64,000 bases of DNA from Methanobacteriota archaeon. GTDB taxonomy: Archaea; Halobacteriota; Methanomicrobia; Methanomicrobiales; Methanoculleaceae. Location of the stretch: positions 44,226 to 108,225 of the forward strand of contig JAEWLJ010000016.1 of assembly GCA_023393455.1 (NCBI GenBank). Direction: 5' to 3'. Positions 55,198 to 63,779 of this stretch are shown one piece after another. Position 1 is the first letter of the stretch. The number at the start of each line of letters is the position of its first letter. The notes below the pieces were generated by a model. The model worked only from the letters and a program-made list of their open reading frames with translations. It had not been told where the DNA came from and searched no databases. The translations under genes and the position numbers were made by a program.

Positions 55198-55528
55198 AGC
55201 CTGTTTGATAGTCCTTCTCTCTTTTTAACCTCACGGAGACCTCCGGCCGTCTTGAATGTCGAGCAGAACCGGGTGACCACAGTCTCCCCGCCGGCGGCGT
55301 GCCCGCCGCTTTCCGACCTCCCCGCCATCCCGATCACCGTCTCCCCTCTCCGGAGAGCGCCCTCTTCCTTCTTGCGAAAGCGCGATCCGGTGAAGAAAAG
55401 ACAGTTCTCAATGGTTTGATGGTTCATCCGTTCACTTTAAAGAGATACAATCGCCGAATCTCCCATTGAAATAATAATATTTTTATAGTCAGATTTAAAA
55501 CATTAGATAACTATCTGATGGTGAATGG
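55198..55528. other. intergenic region after tbp
   Basis: A pyrimidine run with five T (55215-55226) can end the tbp message. The middle is G/C-rich and holds no frame I would support. The right end is A/T-rich (55465-55500) and contains the promoter of the HTH gene. Confidence 0.45.
55505..55516. promoter_or_regulatory. inverted repeat before the HTH gene
   Basis: AGATA-AC-TATCT sits 13 bases before the ATG, between the likely TATA box (TTTTTATAG, about 55480-55488) and the start. It could be an operator for the product itself. Confidence 0.4.
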
Positions 55529-55909
55529 ATGAGGTCCGATAAGGTACGGTATTTTACGCCGCGCGACGAAGAACTCGCCGAGCTCTTGATGGGCATTGGA
55601 ATCAAGCGAAACGTCTCTAAAGTGCTCGTATATCTGGCAAACACGGAGGAGGCGACATCCCGGGACATCGAGCGCGGCACCGATCTCCGCCAGCCTGAAG
55701 TCAGCATCGCCATGCGCTTCCTCAAAGAGTGCGACTGGATCGATACCCGCGAGAGCAAGTCGGAGAGCAAGGGAAGGCCGGTGAAGATCTACGCACTCTC
55801 ACGCTCAATAACGGAGATCATGGACTCAATCGAGAAAGAAAAGAAGAAGGAAGCCCGACATCAGTTAGACCTTATCCAGAAGATGCGGGAATGCATCTCA
55901 ACGCAGTGA
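55529..55909 (+). CDS. winged-helix transcriptional regulator
   Basis: A 126-residue DNA-binding protein. The helix-turn-helix is NVSKVLVYLANTEEATSRDIERGTDLRQPEVSIAMRFL (about 28-65, pattern), followed by a wing with KSESKGRPVKIYAL and a charged C-terminal helix (MDSIEKEKKKEARHQLDLIQKMREC), which may be the dimer interface. It is of the TrmB/ArsR-like archaeal type. GGTGA before the ATG supports the start. It overlaps the converging rpiA gene by 12 bases. The genes it controls are not known; acs and tbp are the nearest. Confidence 0.85.
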   Translation: MRSDKVRYFTPRDEELAELLMGIGIKRNVSKVLVYLANTEEATSRDIERGTDLRQPEVSIAMRFLKECDWIDTRESKSESKGRPVKIYALSRSITEIMDSIEKEKKKEARHQLDLIQKMRECISTQ

Positions 55910-56587
55910 TACGACGCTGCAACCCTTCTCCTCACCAATAATAACCGTTATCTTTTCCGTGTAGGCCGAGAAGAGGCCGCACTCAAGTGCACCCGGGATC
56001 GAGGCGATCTCCGCCTCCAGGCGATCGGGGTCTGCGACCGTCCCGAAACTGCAGTCGATGATGAAGTTGCCGTTGTCGGTGACGACCGGGCCGTCTTTCT
56101 TCACCGCTTCTCGGAGAACCGGAACGGCACCGAGCGCCGCAAGCCGGCGGGAGACCGCTTCTACGGCGAACGGGAGCACTTCGACCGGCACGGGCGCGTT
56201 CAGGGTCTCGACCATCTTCGTGCGGTCGACGACGATGAACACCCTGTCTGCCGCGTCGCAGACACATTTCTCCCGGAGGTGCGCGGCTCCGCGCCCTTTG
56301 ATCAGGTGGAACGCCGGGTCGACCTGGTCGGCGCCGTCGATGGCGATATCGAGTTCGGGGTGCTCATCGAGGCTCGTGAGCGGTATGCCGTACCGGCGCG
56401 CCCGGATGGCCGCCTGGTATGAAGTCGGGACGCCGACTATGGAGAGCCTGTCCTCTCTTATCCGCGCGCCCAGCCGCTCCATCGCGAAGAAGACGGTCGA
56501 CCCGGTGCCGAGCCCGACGATCATCCCGTCACCGACTTCCTCTGCTGCCCGGTAGCCTGCATTCTGCTTCGGTGCTGCTGTATTCAT
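55898..56587 (-). CDS. rpiA: ribose-5-phosphate isomerase A
   Basis: A 229-residue isomerase between ribose 5-phosphate and ribulose 5-phosphate, giving pentose for nucleotides and aromatic precursors. Motifs are VGLGTGSTVFFAMERLG (about 24-40), SLDEHPELDIAIDGADQVD (about 72-90), LIKGRGAAHLREKCV and the late VTDNGNFIIDCSFG. The catalytic Asp, Glu and Lys positions of the family are present. 20 bases separate it from surE upstream on the same strand, so they form an operon. Confidence 0.96.
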   Translation of the reverse strand: MNTAAPKQNAGYRAAEEVGDGMIVGLGTGSTVFFAMERLGARIREDRLSIVGVPTSYQAAIRARRYGIPLTSLDEHPELDIAIDGADQVDPAFHLIKGRGAAHLREKCVCDAADRVFIVVDRTKMVETLNAPVPVEVLPFAVEAVSRRLAALGAVPVLREAVKKDGPVVTDNGNFIIDCSFGTVADPDRLEAEIASIPGALECGLFSAYTEKITVIIGEEKGCSVVSLR

Positions 56588-56607
56588 GCTGTACCTTCCT
56601 CCCCAGT

Positions 56608-57399
56608 TCAGATATGCATGCCGTCGAAGATACCCCTGAGTTCGTCCGCGGCGGCATACGCAGTGCAGTCGAGCGTGATCGGCGTGATGGAGACGTTGCC
56701 CTTCTGCACCGCGTGTGCGTCGGTGCCCTCCTCTGCATCCTCGTACAGCGGCCCGTCGATCCAGTAATAGGGGCGGCCGCGCGGGTCGAGGCGCTCCTCC
56801 ACGCCGGTATAGAAGAGTTTCTCGGCGAGCCGGGTGATCTCGTATCCGCCGCGCACCTGTGCCGGGATATTCACGTTGATGACGTGGGCCTTTCCGGGGA
56901 ACCCGTTTGCAAACACTCTCTCGCAGATCTCACGAACCACCCGCTTCGTATCGGAGTAGCGGTTGGCGATCCGCGAGGGATCGTCGAACTTGTCGCCCTG
57001 ATCTTCCACCTGGAGCGAGAAGGCAAGGGAGGGCACCCCCTGGTTCGACGCCTCGAGCGCAGCCCCGACCGTTCCCGAGGTCATGATCGACTCAAACGAG
57101 AGGTTCTCGCCGATGTTGACCCCGCTGACCACAAAGTCGGGGTTCAGGCGCAGCGCGAAGAGCCCGATGATCACGGCATCGGTCGGTTTCCCGCCGACCG
57201 AGTAGGCGGTCACGCCGTTCATCGTCACCTTGGTCGCACGGATCGGCTCGAAGATGGAGATAGACCTGCCTACGGCGCTCTGCTGGGTCGAGGGGGCGAC
57301 CACGGTGACGTCGGCGATCGGCGCGAGCGCGTCGTATGCCGCCCAGAGTCCTGTAGAGGTTATTCCATCGTCGTTGGTGAGCAGAATCTTGGGTTTCAT
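56608..57399 (-). CDS. surE: 5'/3'-nucleotidase SurE
   Basis: A 263-residue metal-dependent nucleoside monophosphatase. The active site is ILLTNDDGITSTGLWAAYDAL (about 5-25, shown in part), with the metal-binding DD pair; VVAPSTQQSAVGRSIS and VSGVNIGENLSFESIMTSGTVGAALEA complete the signature. It removes phosphate from nucleotides and perhaps short RNA ends. It is the first gene of the surE-rpiA unit and divergent from mfnD. Confidence 0.96.
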   Translation of the reverse strand: MKPKILLTNDDGITSTGLWAAYDALAPIADVTVVAPSTQQSAVGRSISIFEPIRATKVTMNGVTAYSVGGKPTDAVIIGLFALRLNPDFVVSGVNIGENLSFESIMTSGTVGAALEASNQGVPSLAFSLQVEDQGDKFDDPSRIANRYSDTKRVVREICERVFANGFPGKAHVINVNIPAQVRGGYEITRLAEKLFYTGVEERLDPRGRPYYWIDGPLYEDAEEGTDAHAVQKGNVSITPITLDCTAYAAADELRGIFDGMHI

Positions 57400-57482
57400 C
57401 CTTGTCTATAGGGATGGTTCCCGCGCATCAAAAACCTGCCCGATCGTCAGGGTCAAGTTCTTTGTAGCTGACCTCTACTGCA

Positions 57483-58370
57483 ATGAAGGTCCTTCTCGCC
57501 GAATACTCGGTATGCAACGACCCCGAGCTTGCGCCCGAGGGCGCTGCCATGCTCGCCGCCATAAGCGGCAGCTTTGAGAGGTGCGGTTACGACGTGGTGA
57601 CGCCAGAGCGCCCCGACTTCGAGGGCGAGATCAAGAGGCTCGCACCGGAATGCGATGTGGGACTGGTCATCGCGCCGGATCACCTCCTCTTCCGGTACAC
57701 GCATCTCCTCGAGGGGTTGACCCACAACATCGGGTGCGGGAGCATGAACGCGGCGATCTGCGCCAACAAGCAACGGACGGCGGGTATCCTCTCCCGGAAC
57801 GGGATTGCCGTCCCCCCTGACGCCGGGGGAGGGAAGAGGGTCGTCAAGCCGATCATGGGCTGCGGCGCTCTCGGGGTCCGGCTGACGGATGAGGAGCCCG
57901 GAGCCGGCGAGTTTGCACAGGCCTATGTCGAAGGAGAGGCGCTGAGCGTGAGCCTGGTGGGGAGCCGGGTGACCGGCAACGTCTGCGAGTTCTACTCGGG
58001 CGTTCCTCCGCTCCGGCTCGCCGTCAACCGGCAGGAGATCGCCATCGCGGAGGACGGGAGGTTCCTCTACCTCGGGGGAGAGACGCCCGTCCATCCCGAT
58101 CGCGAGGAGGAGATCGTCGATCTTGCCGTCCGGGCGATGAACGCGCTTGGGTGCCAGGGCTACGCCGGGATCGACGTCGTCGCCGGGGAGCAGCTCTACG
58201 TCGTAGACGTCAACCCGAGGCCCACGACCAGCCTGGTCGGCATCGCGGCCATCATGGAGGAAGAGATTGCCGATATCCTCGTCAGAGCGTCGCACGGCGA
58301 GGCGCTGGCGGAGGTGCACCTCTCGGGGAGGGTGCGGTTCGACAAGGACGGGGGGCTTCACCGGGTATGA
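57483..58370 (+). CDS. mfnD: tyramine-L-glutamate ligase MfnD (ATP-grasp)
   Basis: A 295-residue ATP-grasp enzyme that joins glutamate to tyramine in methanofuran synthesis. The N-terminal domain starts KVLLAEYSVCNDPELAPEGAAML. The ATP-grasp core has KRVVKPIMGCGALGVRL (about 117-133) and the metal-binding GYAGIDVVAGEQLYVVDVNPRPTTS (about 223-247, in part). The family is COG1821. The stop overlaps the start of mfnF (ATGA), which strongly supports the pathway. Confidence 0.9.
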   Translation: MKVLLAEYSVCNDPELAPEGAAMLAAISGSFERCGYDVVTPERPDFEGEIKRLAPECDVGLVIAPDHLLFRYTHLLEGLTHNIGCGSMNAAICANKQRTAGILSRNGIAVPPDAGGGKRVVKPIMGCGALGVRLTDEEPGAGEFAQAYVEGEALSVSLVGSRVTGNVCEFYSGVPPLRLAVNRQEIAIAEDGRFLYLGGETPVHPDREEEIVDLAVRAMNALGCQGYAGIDVVAGEQLYVVDVNPRPTTSLVGIAAIMEEEIADILVRASHGEALAEVHLSGRVRFDKDGGLHRV

Positions 58371-59296
58371 TCGGGATCGATATCGGCGGTGCGAACCTCA
58401 AGGTCGTCGATTATGCCGGCGTGCACATCCATTACTGCCCGCTCTGGCAGGGCGCACCGCTCGCCGATCTCCTCAAACCGTATGCCGGAGGGGACGCTGC
58501 CGTCGTGATGAGCGGAGAGCTCGCCGACTGCTTTGCGAGCAAGATGGACGGCATCCGCTGGATCGTCGGGGCGGTCCGGGAGGTCATCCCCGACGCCGTC
58601 TTCTACGGCACCGATGCAGCGTTCCATACCCGGCCGGCTCCGGCCCTTGCCGCCGCGAACTGGCTGGCGTCGGCCGACTACCTGCGAGAGGACTACGCCG
58701 ACGCGGTTCTCCTCGATGTGGGAAGCACCACCGCCGACGTCATCCCCCTGAACTGTTTTGAGGAACTGAAAGGTCTGACCGACACCCGGCGGCTGCAGGA
58801 GCGGTACCTCGTCTACACCGGGATGCTCCGGACGAACGTCGCGACGCTGGTATCGTCGGTCACGCTCGACGGGACGGTGACCCCGGTGAGCACCGAGTAT
58901 TTTGCCGCAAGCGCCGACGCCCACCTCGCGCTCGGCCATATCGCCCCGGAGGACTACACCTCTTCTGCACCCGACAACGGCGAGAAGACTCCTGAGGCGG
59001 CGCTCCGGAGGCTTGCCCGGGCGGTCTGCGCCGATCTCGATGAGATCGGGGAGGGCGGAGCGCTAACGGTCGCCCGGCAGTTCTGGGATGCCCAGCGAAC
59101 GGTGATCGCCCGCGCGGTGGAGCATGCAGTGTCCCGGAGCGGTGCCGGGCGGTTGATCACGGCCGGTATCGGTGCGGACCTTTTTGCCCGCGAACTCGGC
59201 GGCGTTACGCTTGATGAGGAGATCGGAGAGGTCTCGGACGCGCTCCCTGCATACGCGGTCAGGGAGGTGGCGCTACGGCGAGCCGGTGGCACCTGA
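58367..59296 (+). CDS. mfnF: methanofuran biosynthesis protein MfnF
   Basis: A 309-residue ASKHA-fold (hydantoinase/oxoprolinase-like) protein, known as the H4MPT-linked C1 transfer family TIGR03123. It has the phosphate-binding IGIDIGGANLKVVDY (about 2-16), the second VLLDVGSTTADVIPL (about 115-129) and RLITAGIGADLFAREL near the end. In Methanocaldococcus MfnF couples the furan phosphate to glutamyl-tyramine. Start ATG 58367 overlaps the mfnD stop. The C-terminus overlaps the frame of the small zinc-ribbon gene only if that gene starts upstream of 59305. Confidence 0.9.
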   Translation: MIGIDIGGANLKVVDYAGVHIHYCPLWQGAPLADLLKPYAGGDAAVVMSGELADCFASKMDGIRWIVGAVREVIPDAVFYGTDAAFHTRPAPALAAANWLASADYLREDYADAVLLDVGSTTADVIPLNCFEELKGLTDTRRLQERYLVYTGMLRTNVATLVSSVTLDGTVTPVSTEYFAASADAHLALGHIAPEDYTSSAPDNGEKTPEAALRRLARAVCADLDEIGEGGALTVARQFWDAQRTVIARAVEHAVSRSGAGRLITAGIGADLFARELGGVTLDEEIGEVSDALPAYAVREVALRRAGGT

Positions 59297-59304
59297 CCCT
59301 TCTT

Positions 59305-59535
59305 TTGCTCGCGGTATCGATCGCCGTCACGGTCGTGTCGCTGGCATCAGGGTTTCCGTTCTTCTTTCTCTTCCTGTTCATCCCGCTGATCCCGCTCTTT
59401 GGGCGTCGCCCTGCCGTGAAGCGCTGCCCTGCCTGCGGGTGGGAAACCGCAGGCGGCGAGCGCTTCTGCCCCTACGATGGGGTGCCCCTCACGGTCGAGG
59501 GCGAAGGTGGCGAGGTTCAGCAGGGAGAGCGGTAA
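59305..59535 (+). CDS. small membrane-anchored zinc-ribbon protein
   Basis: The 76-residue product starts at TTG 59305 (or a CTG at 59293), with a long hydrophobic region (VSIAVTVVSLASGFPFFFLFLFIPLIPLF) followed by a zinc ribbon CPACGWETAGGERFCPYDG. The same arrangement is common in small archaeal membrane proteins, often with the ribbon in the cytosol. It lies eight bases after mfnF and may be co-transcribed. It overlaps the opposite-strand Zn/HTH gene by 189 bases, so one of the two frames is probably shorter than shown. Confidence 0.6.
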   Translation: MLAVSIAVTVVSLASGFPFFFLFLFIPLIPLFGRRPAVKRCPACGWETAGGERFCPYDGVPLTVEGEGGEVQQGER

Positions 59536-59973
59536 CAGGAGCCCGAAGAGGTTGGTCGCGGGAATCGTCCCGAAATCGCGGGAGGCGTAGTTCCGGATCG
59601 TTCCCCGGTCGACGACGACCCCCATCGCCAGGAGGTGCTGCGCCACCTGGTTGAAGGGCATCTGCTGCGAGAGGAGGATGCAGAGATCGACGATGGGCGA
59701 CGCGAGACGGGTATCGGGATAGAAGGGAGCGTCCGCATAGCAGAGGGTGTTGCAGTCCTGGCAGTAGAACCGCTTCACGAAGACCCTGACGGTGTGTTCT
59801 TTCCCTTGATTGTGTATGACGGAAAACCGCTTTGCTCGCATGTCGTGCCCGATCACCTGGCCCCCGCACGATGGGCAGGCAGCGAGATCAGCGAATATAA
59901 CGCCGTCCATCGACGCGAGGGCGTTTCCCACCAGGTCGACGAGCATCGGCGGGATCGGCAGCATCTTCTTCAC
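59347..59973 (-). CDS. zinc-finger/HTH protein, transposase-N-terminus-like
   Basis: The 208-residue frame begins MKKMLPIPPMLVDLVGNAL. It has two zinc-binding pairs (CPSCGGQ and FYCQDCNTLCYADAPFY) and an HTH-like QMPFNQVAQHLLAMGVVVDRGTIRNY. This is the order seen at the start of many transposases, but no DDE catalytic domain follows. The C-terminal 60 or so residues are antisense to the zinc-ribbon gene and look like chance coding. It may be a remnant of a mobile element or a free-standing DNA-binding protein. Confidence 0.55.
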   Translation of the reverse strand: MKKMLPIPPMLVDLVGNALASMDGVIFADLAACPSCGGQVIGHDMRAKRFSVIHNQGKEHTVRVFVKRFYCQDCNTLCYADAPFYPDTRLASPIVDLCILLSQQMPFNQVAQHLLAMGVVVDRGTIRNYASRDFGTIPATNLFGLLLPLSLLNLATFALDREGHPIVGAEALAACGFPPAGRAALHGRATPKERDQRDEQEEKEERKP

Positions 59974-60446
59974 GATGGAAACTCTCTCCCCTGCAGTTGT
60001 GTGAGAGGGTTACGCGTCCACCGATAATAACATCTTCCCTCAACCGGGAAAGGTCGGGAACGGGCGGTGCCCCTCCCCCGAGCCGCCACCTCTGTGGCGA
60101 ATAGCCACCACGGTCGGGCGGCCGCCAAAGCAACTGCCGCCGGTGCCTCTATGGGGCCCCATGCTCCAGGGCCGGGGGTGATCATGCACTCCTGACCCGC
60201 TCGAGAAATACCTTATACTGGCTGATCTTTATATCCTATATCAGTCGGACGCCGCTTCAGGCGCGCGTTGAAGTGCGGGGCCCGGATATATACTCCACAC
60301 CGGAACCGGCCGGTGATACCGGAGATCAAGATCACCACCCGGGAAGAGAGATCACGCTTTCCACACTTATTAATCAAAAGTCGGCCTGTTAATCACTAGT
60401 GTTAAATATTACAATTGTCTATATAGAGGTATCCGAGGTTTTTACC
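59974..60446. other. intergenic region upstream of fdhAB
   Basis: The left part is G/C-rich with several short dyads (GGCGGTGCCCCTCCCCC, CGGGCGGCCGCC) and no supported frame. From about 60200 A/T-rich boxes appear (CTTTATATCCTATAT near 60229-60243, GGATATATACTCC near 60285), which could be promoters of an unseen transcript or worn sequence. The fdh promoter is at the right end. Confidence 0.45.
60402..60411 (+). promoter_or_regulatory. TATA box of fdhAB
   Basis: TTAAATATTA lies 36 bases before the preferred start, giving a short leader that holds the GAGGT ribosome site. A second box, CTATATAG at 60419-60426, is less well placed. Confidence 0.45.
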
Positions 60447-62513
60447 ATGGATCTCAAGTATGTACAAACTACATGCCCGTACTGCGGTACAGGGTGCAGT
60501 TTTAACCTTGTTGTGAAGGACGGGAAGGTTGTCGGCACACAACCTTACAAGCGTTCTCCAGTCAACGAGGGGAAAGTCTGCCCCAAGGGCACTTACGCTC
60601 ACGAGTTCGTGAACAGCCCGGACCGCCTCACAAAGCCGCTCATCAAGAAGGACGGCAAATTCGTCGAGGCGACCTGGGACGAGGCCTACGACCTGATCGC
60701 ACAGAAGTTCAAGTCGTACAAGCCCGATGAGTTCGCGGCGCTCTCCTCAGCACGAGTCTCTAATGAAGAGAACTACCTGATGATGAAGTTCGCCCGCGGC
60801 GTGATGAAATCCCGCCACGTCGACCACTGCGCCCGGCTCTGCCACGCATCGACTGTCGCCGGCCTCGCCGCCTCGTTCGGCTCCGGCGCGATGACCAACT
60901 CCATCCTCGACATTGCCGAGTCGAAGTGCGTCTTTGTTCTCGGGTCCAACACCCTTGAACAGCACCCGCTCATCGGCCGCAAGATCGTCCAGGCGAAGCA
61001 GAACGGTGCGAAGGTCGTCTGCGCTGACCCGCGTTACACCCCGACCGCCCGGCTCGCCGACCTCTACATGCCATTCATCTCCGGGACCGACGTCGCCCTC
61101 CTGAACGGCATGATGCAGGAGATCATCAAGAACGGCTGGGAAGACAAGGCGTTCATCGAGAAGCGGACGAAGGACTACGAGAAACTCAAGGAGGTCGTCA
61201 TGAAGGAGACCTACAGCCTTGAGAATGTCTCGAAGGTCACCGGCATCCCCGTCGACCAGATCAAGCAGGCCGCTGAGATCTTCGGCACCACGAAGCCCGG
61301 CGCGATCCTCTACTCGATGGGGATCACCCAGCACACCGTCGGTGTCGACAATGTGCGGTCGACCGCCAACCTCCAGATGCTGACCGGCAATCTGGGCAAG
61401 CCCGGCGCCGGCGTGAACGCGCTCCGTGGCCAGAACAATGTCCAGGGCGCCTGCGACATGGGCGCGCTTCCGGTCGTCTTCACCGGTTACCAGAAGGTCA
61501 TCGACCCGGCCGCCCACAAGAAGTTCGCCGACGCCTGGGGATTCCCCGACGGCATCTGCGAGCCCAAGAACGGCTATGAGGTCACCGTCATGATGGACGT
61601 CCTGACCGACAACCCCGGCGAACTCAAGTGCATGTACATCATGGGCGAGAACCCGATGCTCTCCGACCCGGACCTCAACCACGTCAAACATGCCCTCGAG
61701 AGCCTGGAGTTCCTGGTCGTCCAGGATATCTTCATGACCGAGACCGCCGAACTTGCCGACGTTGTTCTGCCTGCGGCATGCTACGCAGAGCGCGACGGCA
61801 CCCAGACCTCCACCGAGCGGCGCGTCCAGATGTGGCGCAAAGCCCAGGACCCGCCCGGCGAGGCGAAGGTCGATTGGCAGATCATCAGCGAACTCGCGGC
61901 AAAGATGGGCTACGCAGCCCAGTTCCCCTACCAGAATATGGAGGAGATCTTCACCGAGGTCGCCGAACTCACCCCGTCCTACCACGGGATGAACTACGAG
62001 CGCCTCAACAAGCCCGAAGCCCTCCACTGGCCCTGCCCGACCGTGGAGCACCCCGGCACGCCGATCCTCCACAAGGAGAGGTTCTCCCACCCCGACGGCA
62101 TCGGCGTCTTTGCCCCGATCGAGTGGAAACCGCCGGCGGAAGTTCCCGACGCAGAGTACCCGTTCGTCCTCACGACCGGCCGTATTCTCTGGCACTGGCA
62201 CACCGGCACCATGACCCGCCGGTCCGCGACCCTTGATTCCGAGGTCCCGACGGGCTGGATCGAGATCAACCCCGACGACGCCAAGGCGCTCGGCATCCAG
62301 AACAAGGAGATGGTCCGTGCGACCACCCGCCGCGGCACGGTGAACGTCCCCGCGAAGGTGACCCCCGATATCATGAAGGGTGTCATGTTCATGCCGTTCC
62401 ACTTTGCTGAGTGCGCGGCAAACATACTGACGAACAACGCTCTCGACCCGATCGCCAAGATCCCTGAGTTTAAGGCCTGTGCTGTGAAGGTCGAGAAGAT
62501 TACGGAGGCCTGA
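60447..62513 (+). CDS. fdhA: formate dehydrogenase alpha subunit (molybdopterin)
   Basis: A 688-residue molybdopterin oxidoreductase that oxidises formate to CO2. The N-terminal [4Fe-4S] motif is CPYCGTGCSF (about 10-19) with a further Cys in GKVCPKGTYAHEF. The metal-ligand position reads HCARLCHASTVAGLAASFG: Cys where many formate dehydrogenases have selenocysteine, and no in-frame TGA is present. The molybdopterin domains (about 50-540) and C-terminal cap are complete. ATG 60447 has GAGGT upstream; the frame from 60399 adds unrelated residues. fdhB follows after two bases. Confidence 0.96.
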   Translation: MDLKYVQTTCPYCGTGCSFNLVVKDGKVVGTQPYKRSPVNEGKVCPKGTYAHEFVNSPDRLTKPLIKKDGKFVEATWDEAYDLIAQKFKSYKPDEFAALSSARVSNEENYLMMKFARGVMKSRHVDHCARLCHASTVAGLAASFGSGAMTNSILDIAESKCVFVLGSNTLEQHPLIGRKIVQAKQNGAKVVCADPRYTPTARLADLYMPFISGTDVALLNGMMQEIIKNGWEDKAFIEKRTKDYEKLKEVVMKETYSLENVSKVTGIPVDQIKQAAEIFGTTKPGAILYSMGITQHTVGVDNVRSTANLQMLTGNLGKPGAGVNALRGQNNVQGACDMGALPVVFTGYQKVIDPAAHKKFADAWGFPDGICEPKNGYEVTVMMDVLTDNPGELKCMYIMGENPMLSDPDLNHVKHALESLEFLVVQDIFMTETAELADVVLPAACYAERDGTQTSTERRVQMWRKAQDPPGEAKVDWQIISELAAKMGYAAQFPYQNMEEIFTEVAELTPSYHGMNYERLNKPEALHWPCPTVEHPGTPILHKERFSHPDGIGVFAPIEWKPPAEVPDAEYPFVLTTGRILWHWHTGTMTRRSATLDSEVPTGWIEINPDDAKALGIQNKEMVRATTRRGTVNVPAKVTPDIMKGVMFMPFHFAECAANILTNNALDPIAKIPEFKACAVKVEKITEA

Positions 62514-62515
62514 AG

Positions 62516-63754
62516 ATGGCAGCTAAAGGCGATATGGTCTACGCATGGGCAGCCGAGCCCGCCTGCCAGGAGAAGGGCGAATGTGGCGGAGCGGTCACCG
62601 CTCTGCTGACGCATGCCCTAACGTCTGGCACGGTGGACGCTGTCCTTGCCGTAAAGAAGGGACAGGATCTCTACGATGCAGTCCCGACCCTCATCACCGA
62701 CCCGGCCCAGATCGCAGAGACGTCCGGCTCGCTCCACTGTGGGACGCTCCTGCTCTCGAAGCTGGTCAAGCAGTATCTCGACGGTGCTAGCAACATGCGG
62801 ATCGCCGTCCCGGTGAAAGGCTGCGACGCGATGGGCCTCTACGAGCTCGCGAAGCGCAACCAGGTCAACCTGGACAACGTCCTGATGATCGGCCTCAACT
62901 GTGGCGGTTCCGTTAGCCCGGTTCTTGCCCGGAAGATGATCGCCGAGAAGTTCGGGGTCGACCCTGACGACGTCGTCAAGGAAGAGATCGACAAGGGTCA
63001 GTTCATCATCGTCACGAAGGACGGCCAGCACAAGGGCATCTCGATGGACGAACTCGAGGAGGCAGGCTTCGGCCGCCGCGGCAACTGCCGCCGGTGCAAG
63101 ATGAAGGTCCCCCGCCAGGCGGATCTCGCCTGCGGCAACTGGGGCGTCATCGGTGACTCGGCCGGGAAGGCCACGTTCATCGAGGTCTGCTCCGAGAAGG
63201 GTGCAAACCTCCTCGACGCGGCCGTGAAGGCCGGAGGACTCAAGACCGACGTTGCGAACCCGAAGGGTATCGAGATCCGCGGCAAGGTCGAGGGCGCCAT
63301 GCTGAAACTCGGCGACAAGTGGCGTGCGAAGGACTTCGAGGCACTCGGAGAGGGCAAGGAGCGTCTCCAGAAGATCATGGGCGAGACGAGCCGGTGCATC
63401 AAGTGCTACGCCTGCATCGAGAACTGCCCGATCTGCTACTGCGTGGAGTGCAGCACGAAGAAGCCCTACCTGGTCGAGCCCGGTCGGGTCCCGCCGCCCT
63501 TCATGTTCCACCTGATCCGCTACGCGCACATCTCGGACTCGTGTGTCAACTGCGGCCAGTGCGAGGAGAACTGCGCCATGGATATCCCGAACGCGCTCTT
63601 CATGCACGCCCTGCAGGTGGACATGGAGAAGATGTTCGGTCACACCCCGGGTGTGGATATGGAACTCCCGGTCCTCGCGCTCGTTGAGGAGCAGACGGAA
63701 CGTAAGCGTCTCTCCGACACCGGCAGCGACCAGATCTTCGACGTATTCAAGTAA
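62516..63754 (+). CDS. fdhB: formate dehydrogenase beta subunit (F420-reducing)
   Basis: A 412-residue FrhB/FdhB-type flavoprotein that passes electrons from FdhA to coenzyme F420. The N-terminal part has CQEKGECGGAVTALLTHAL (about 19-37), and the FAD/F420 region includes VPVKGCDAMGLYELAKRN and RRGNCRRCKMKVPRQADLACGNWG. Near the C-terminus lie two cluster motifs, CIKCYACIENCPICYC and CVNCGQCEENCAMDIP. Reduced F420 then feeds the C1 pathway. It starts two bases after fdhA, and a T-run terminator follows. Confidence 0.96.
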   Translation: MAAKGDMVYAWAAEPACQEKGECGGAVTALLTHALTSGTVDAVLAVKKGQDLYDAVPTLITDPAQIAETSGSLHCGTLLLSKLVKQYLDGASNMRIAVPVKGCDAMGLYELAKRNQVNLDNVLMIGLNCGGSVSPVLARKMIAEKFGVDPDDVVKEEIDKGQFIIVTKDGQHKGISMDELEEAGFGRRGNCRRCKMKVPRQADLACGNWGVIGDSAGKATFIEVCSEKGANLLDAAVKAGGLKTDVANPKGIEIRGKVEGAMLKLGDKWRAKDFEALGEGKERLQKIMGETSRCIKCYACIENCPICYCVECSTKKPYLVEPGRVPPPFMFHLIRYAHISDSCVNCGQCEENCAMDIPNALFMHALQVDMEKMFGHTPGVDMELPVLALVEEQTERKRLSDTGSDQIFDVFK

Positions 63755-63757
63755 AGA

Positions 63758-63779
63758 GAGATATCTCCCTCCTTTTTTT
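63758..63779 (+). terminator. terminator of fdhAB
   Basis: A short palindrome GAGATATCTC is followed by CCCTCC and a run of seven T, just after the fdhB stop. Confidence 0.6.

Noticed and set aside
55143..55427. 94-codon minus-strand frame between tbp and the HTH gene
   Set aside because: It overlaps the end of tbp, has no good promoter or ribosome site, and its composition is not convincing.
60747..62402. 551-codon minus-strand frame opposite fdhA
   Set aside because: It is the mirror of a high-GC real gene; the product has no recognisable motif, whereas fdhA is complete.
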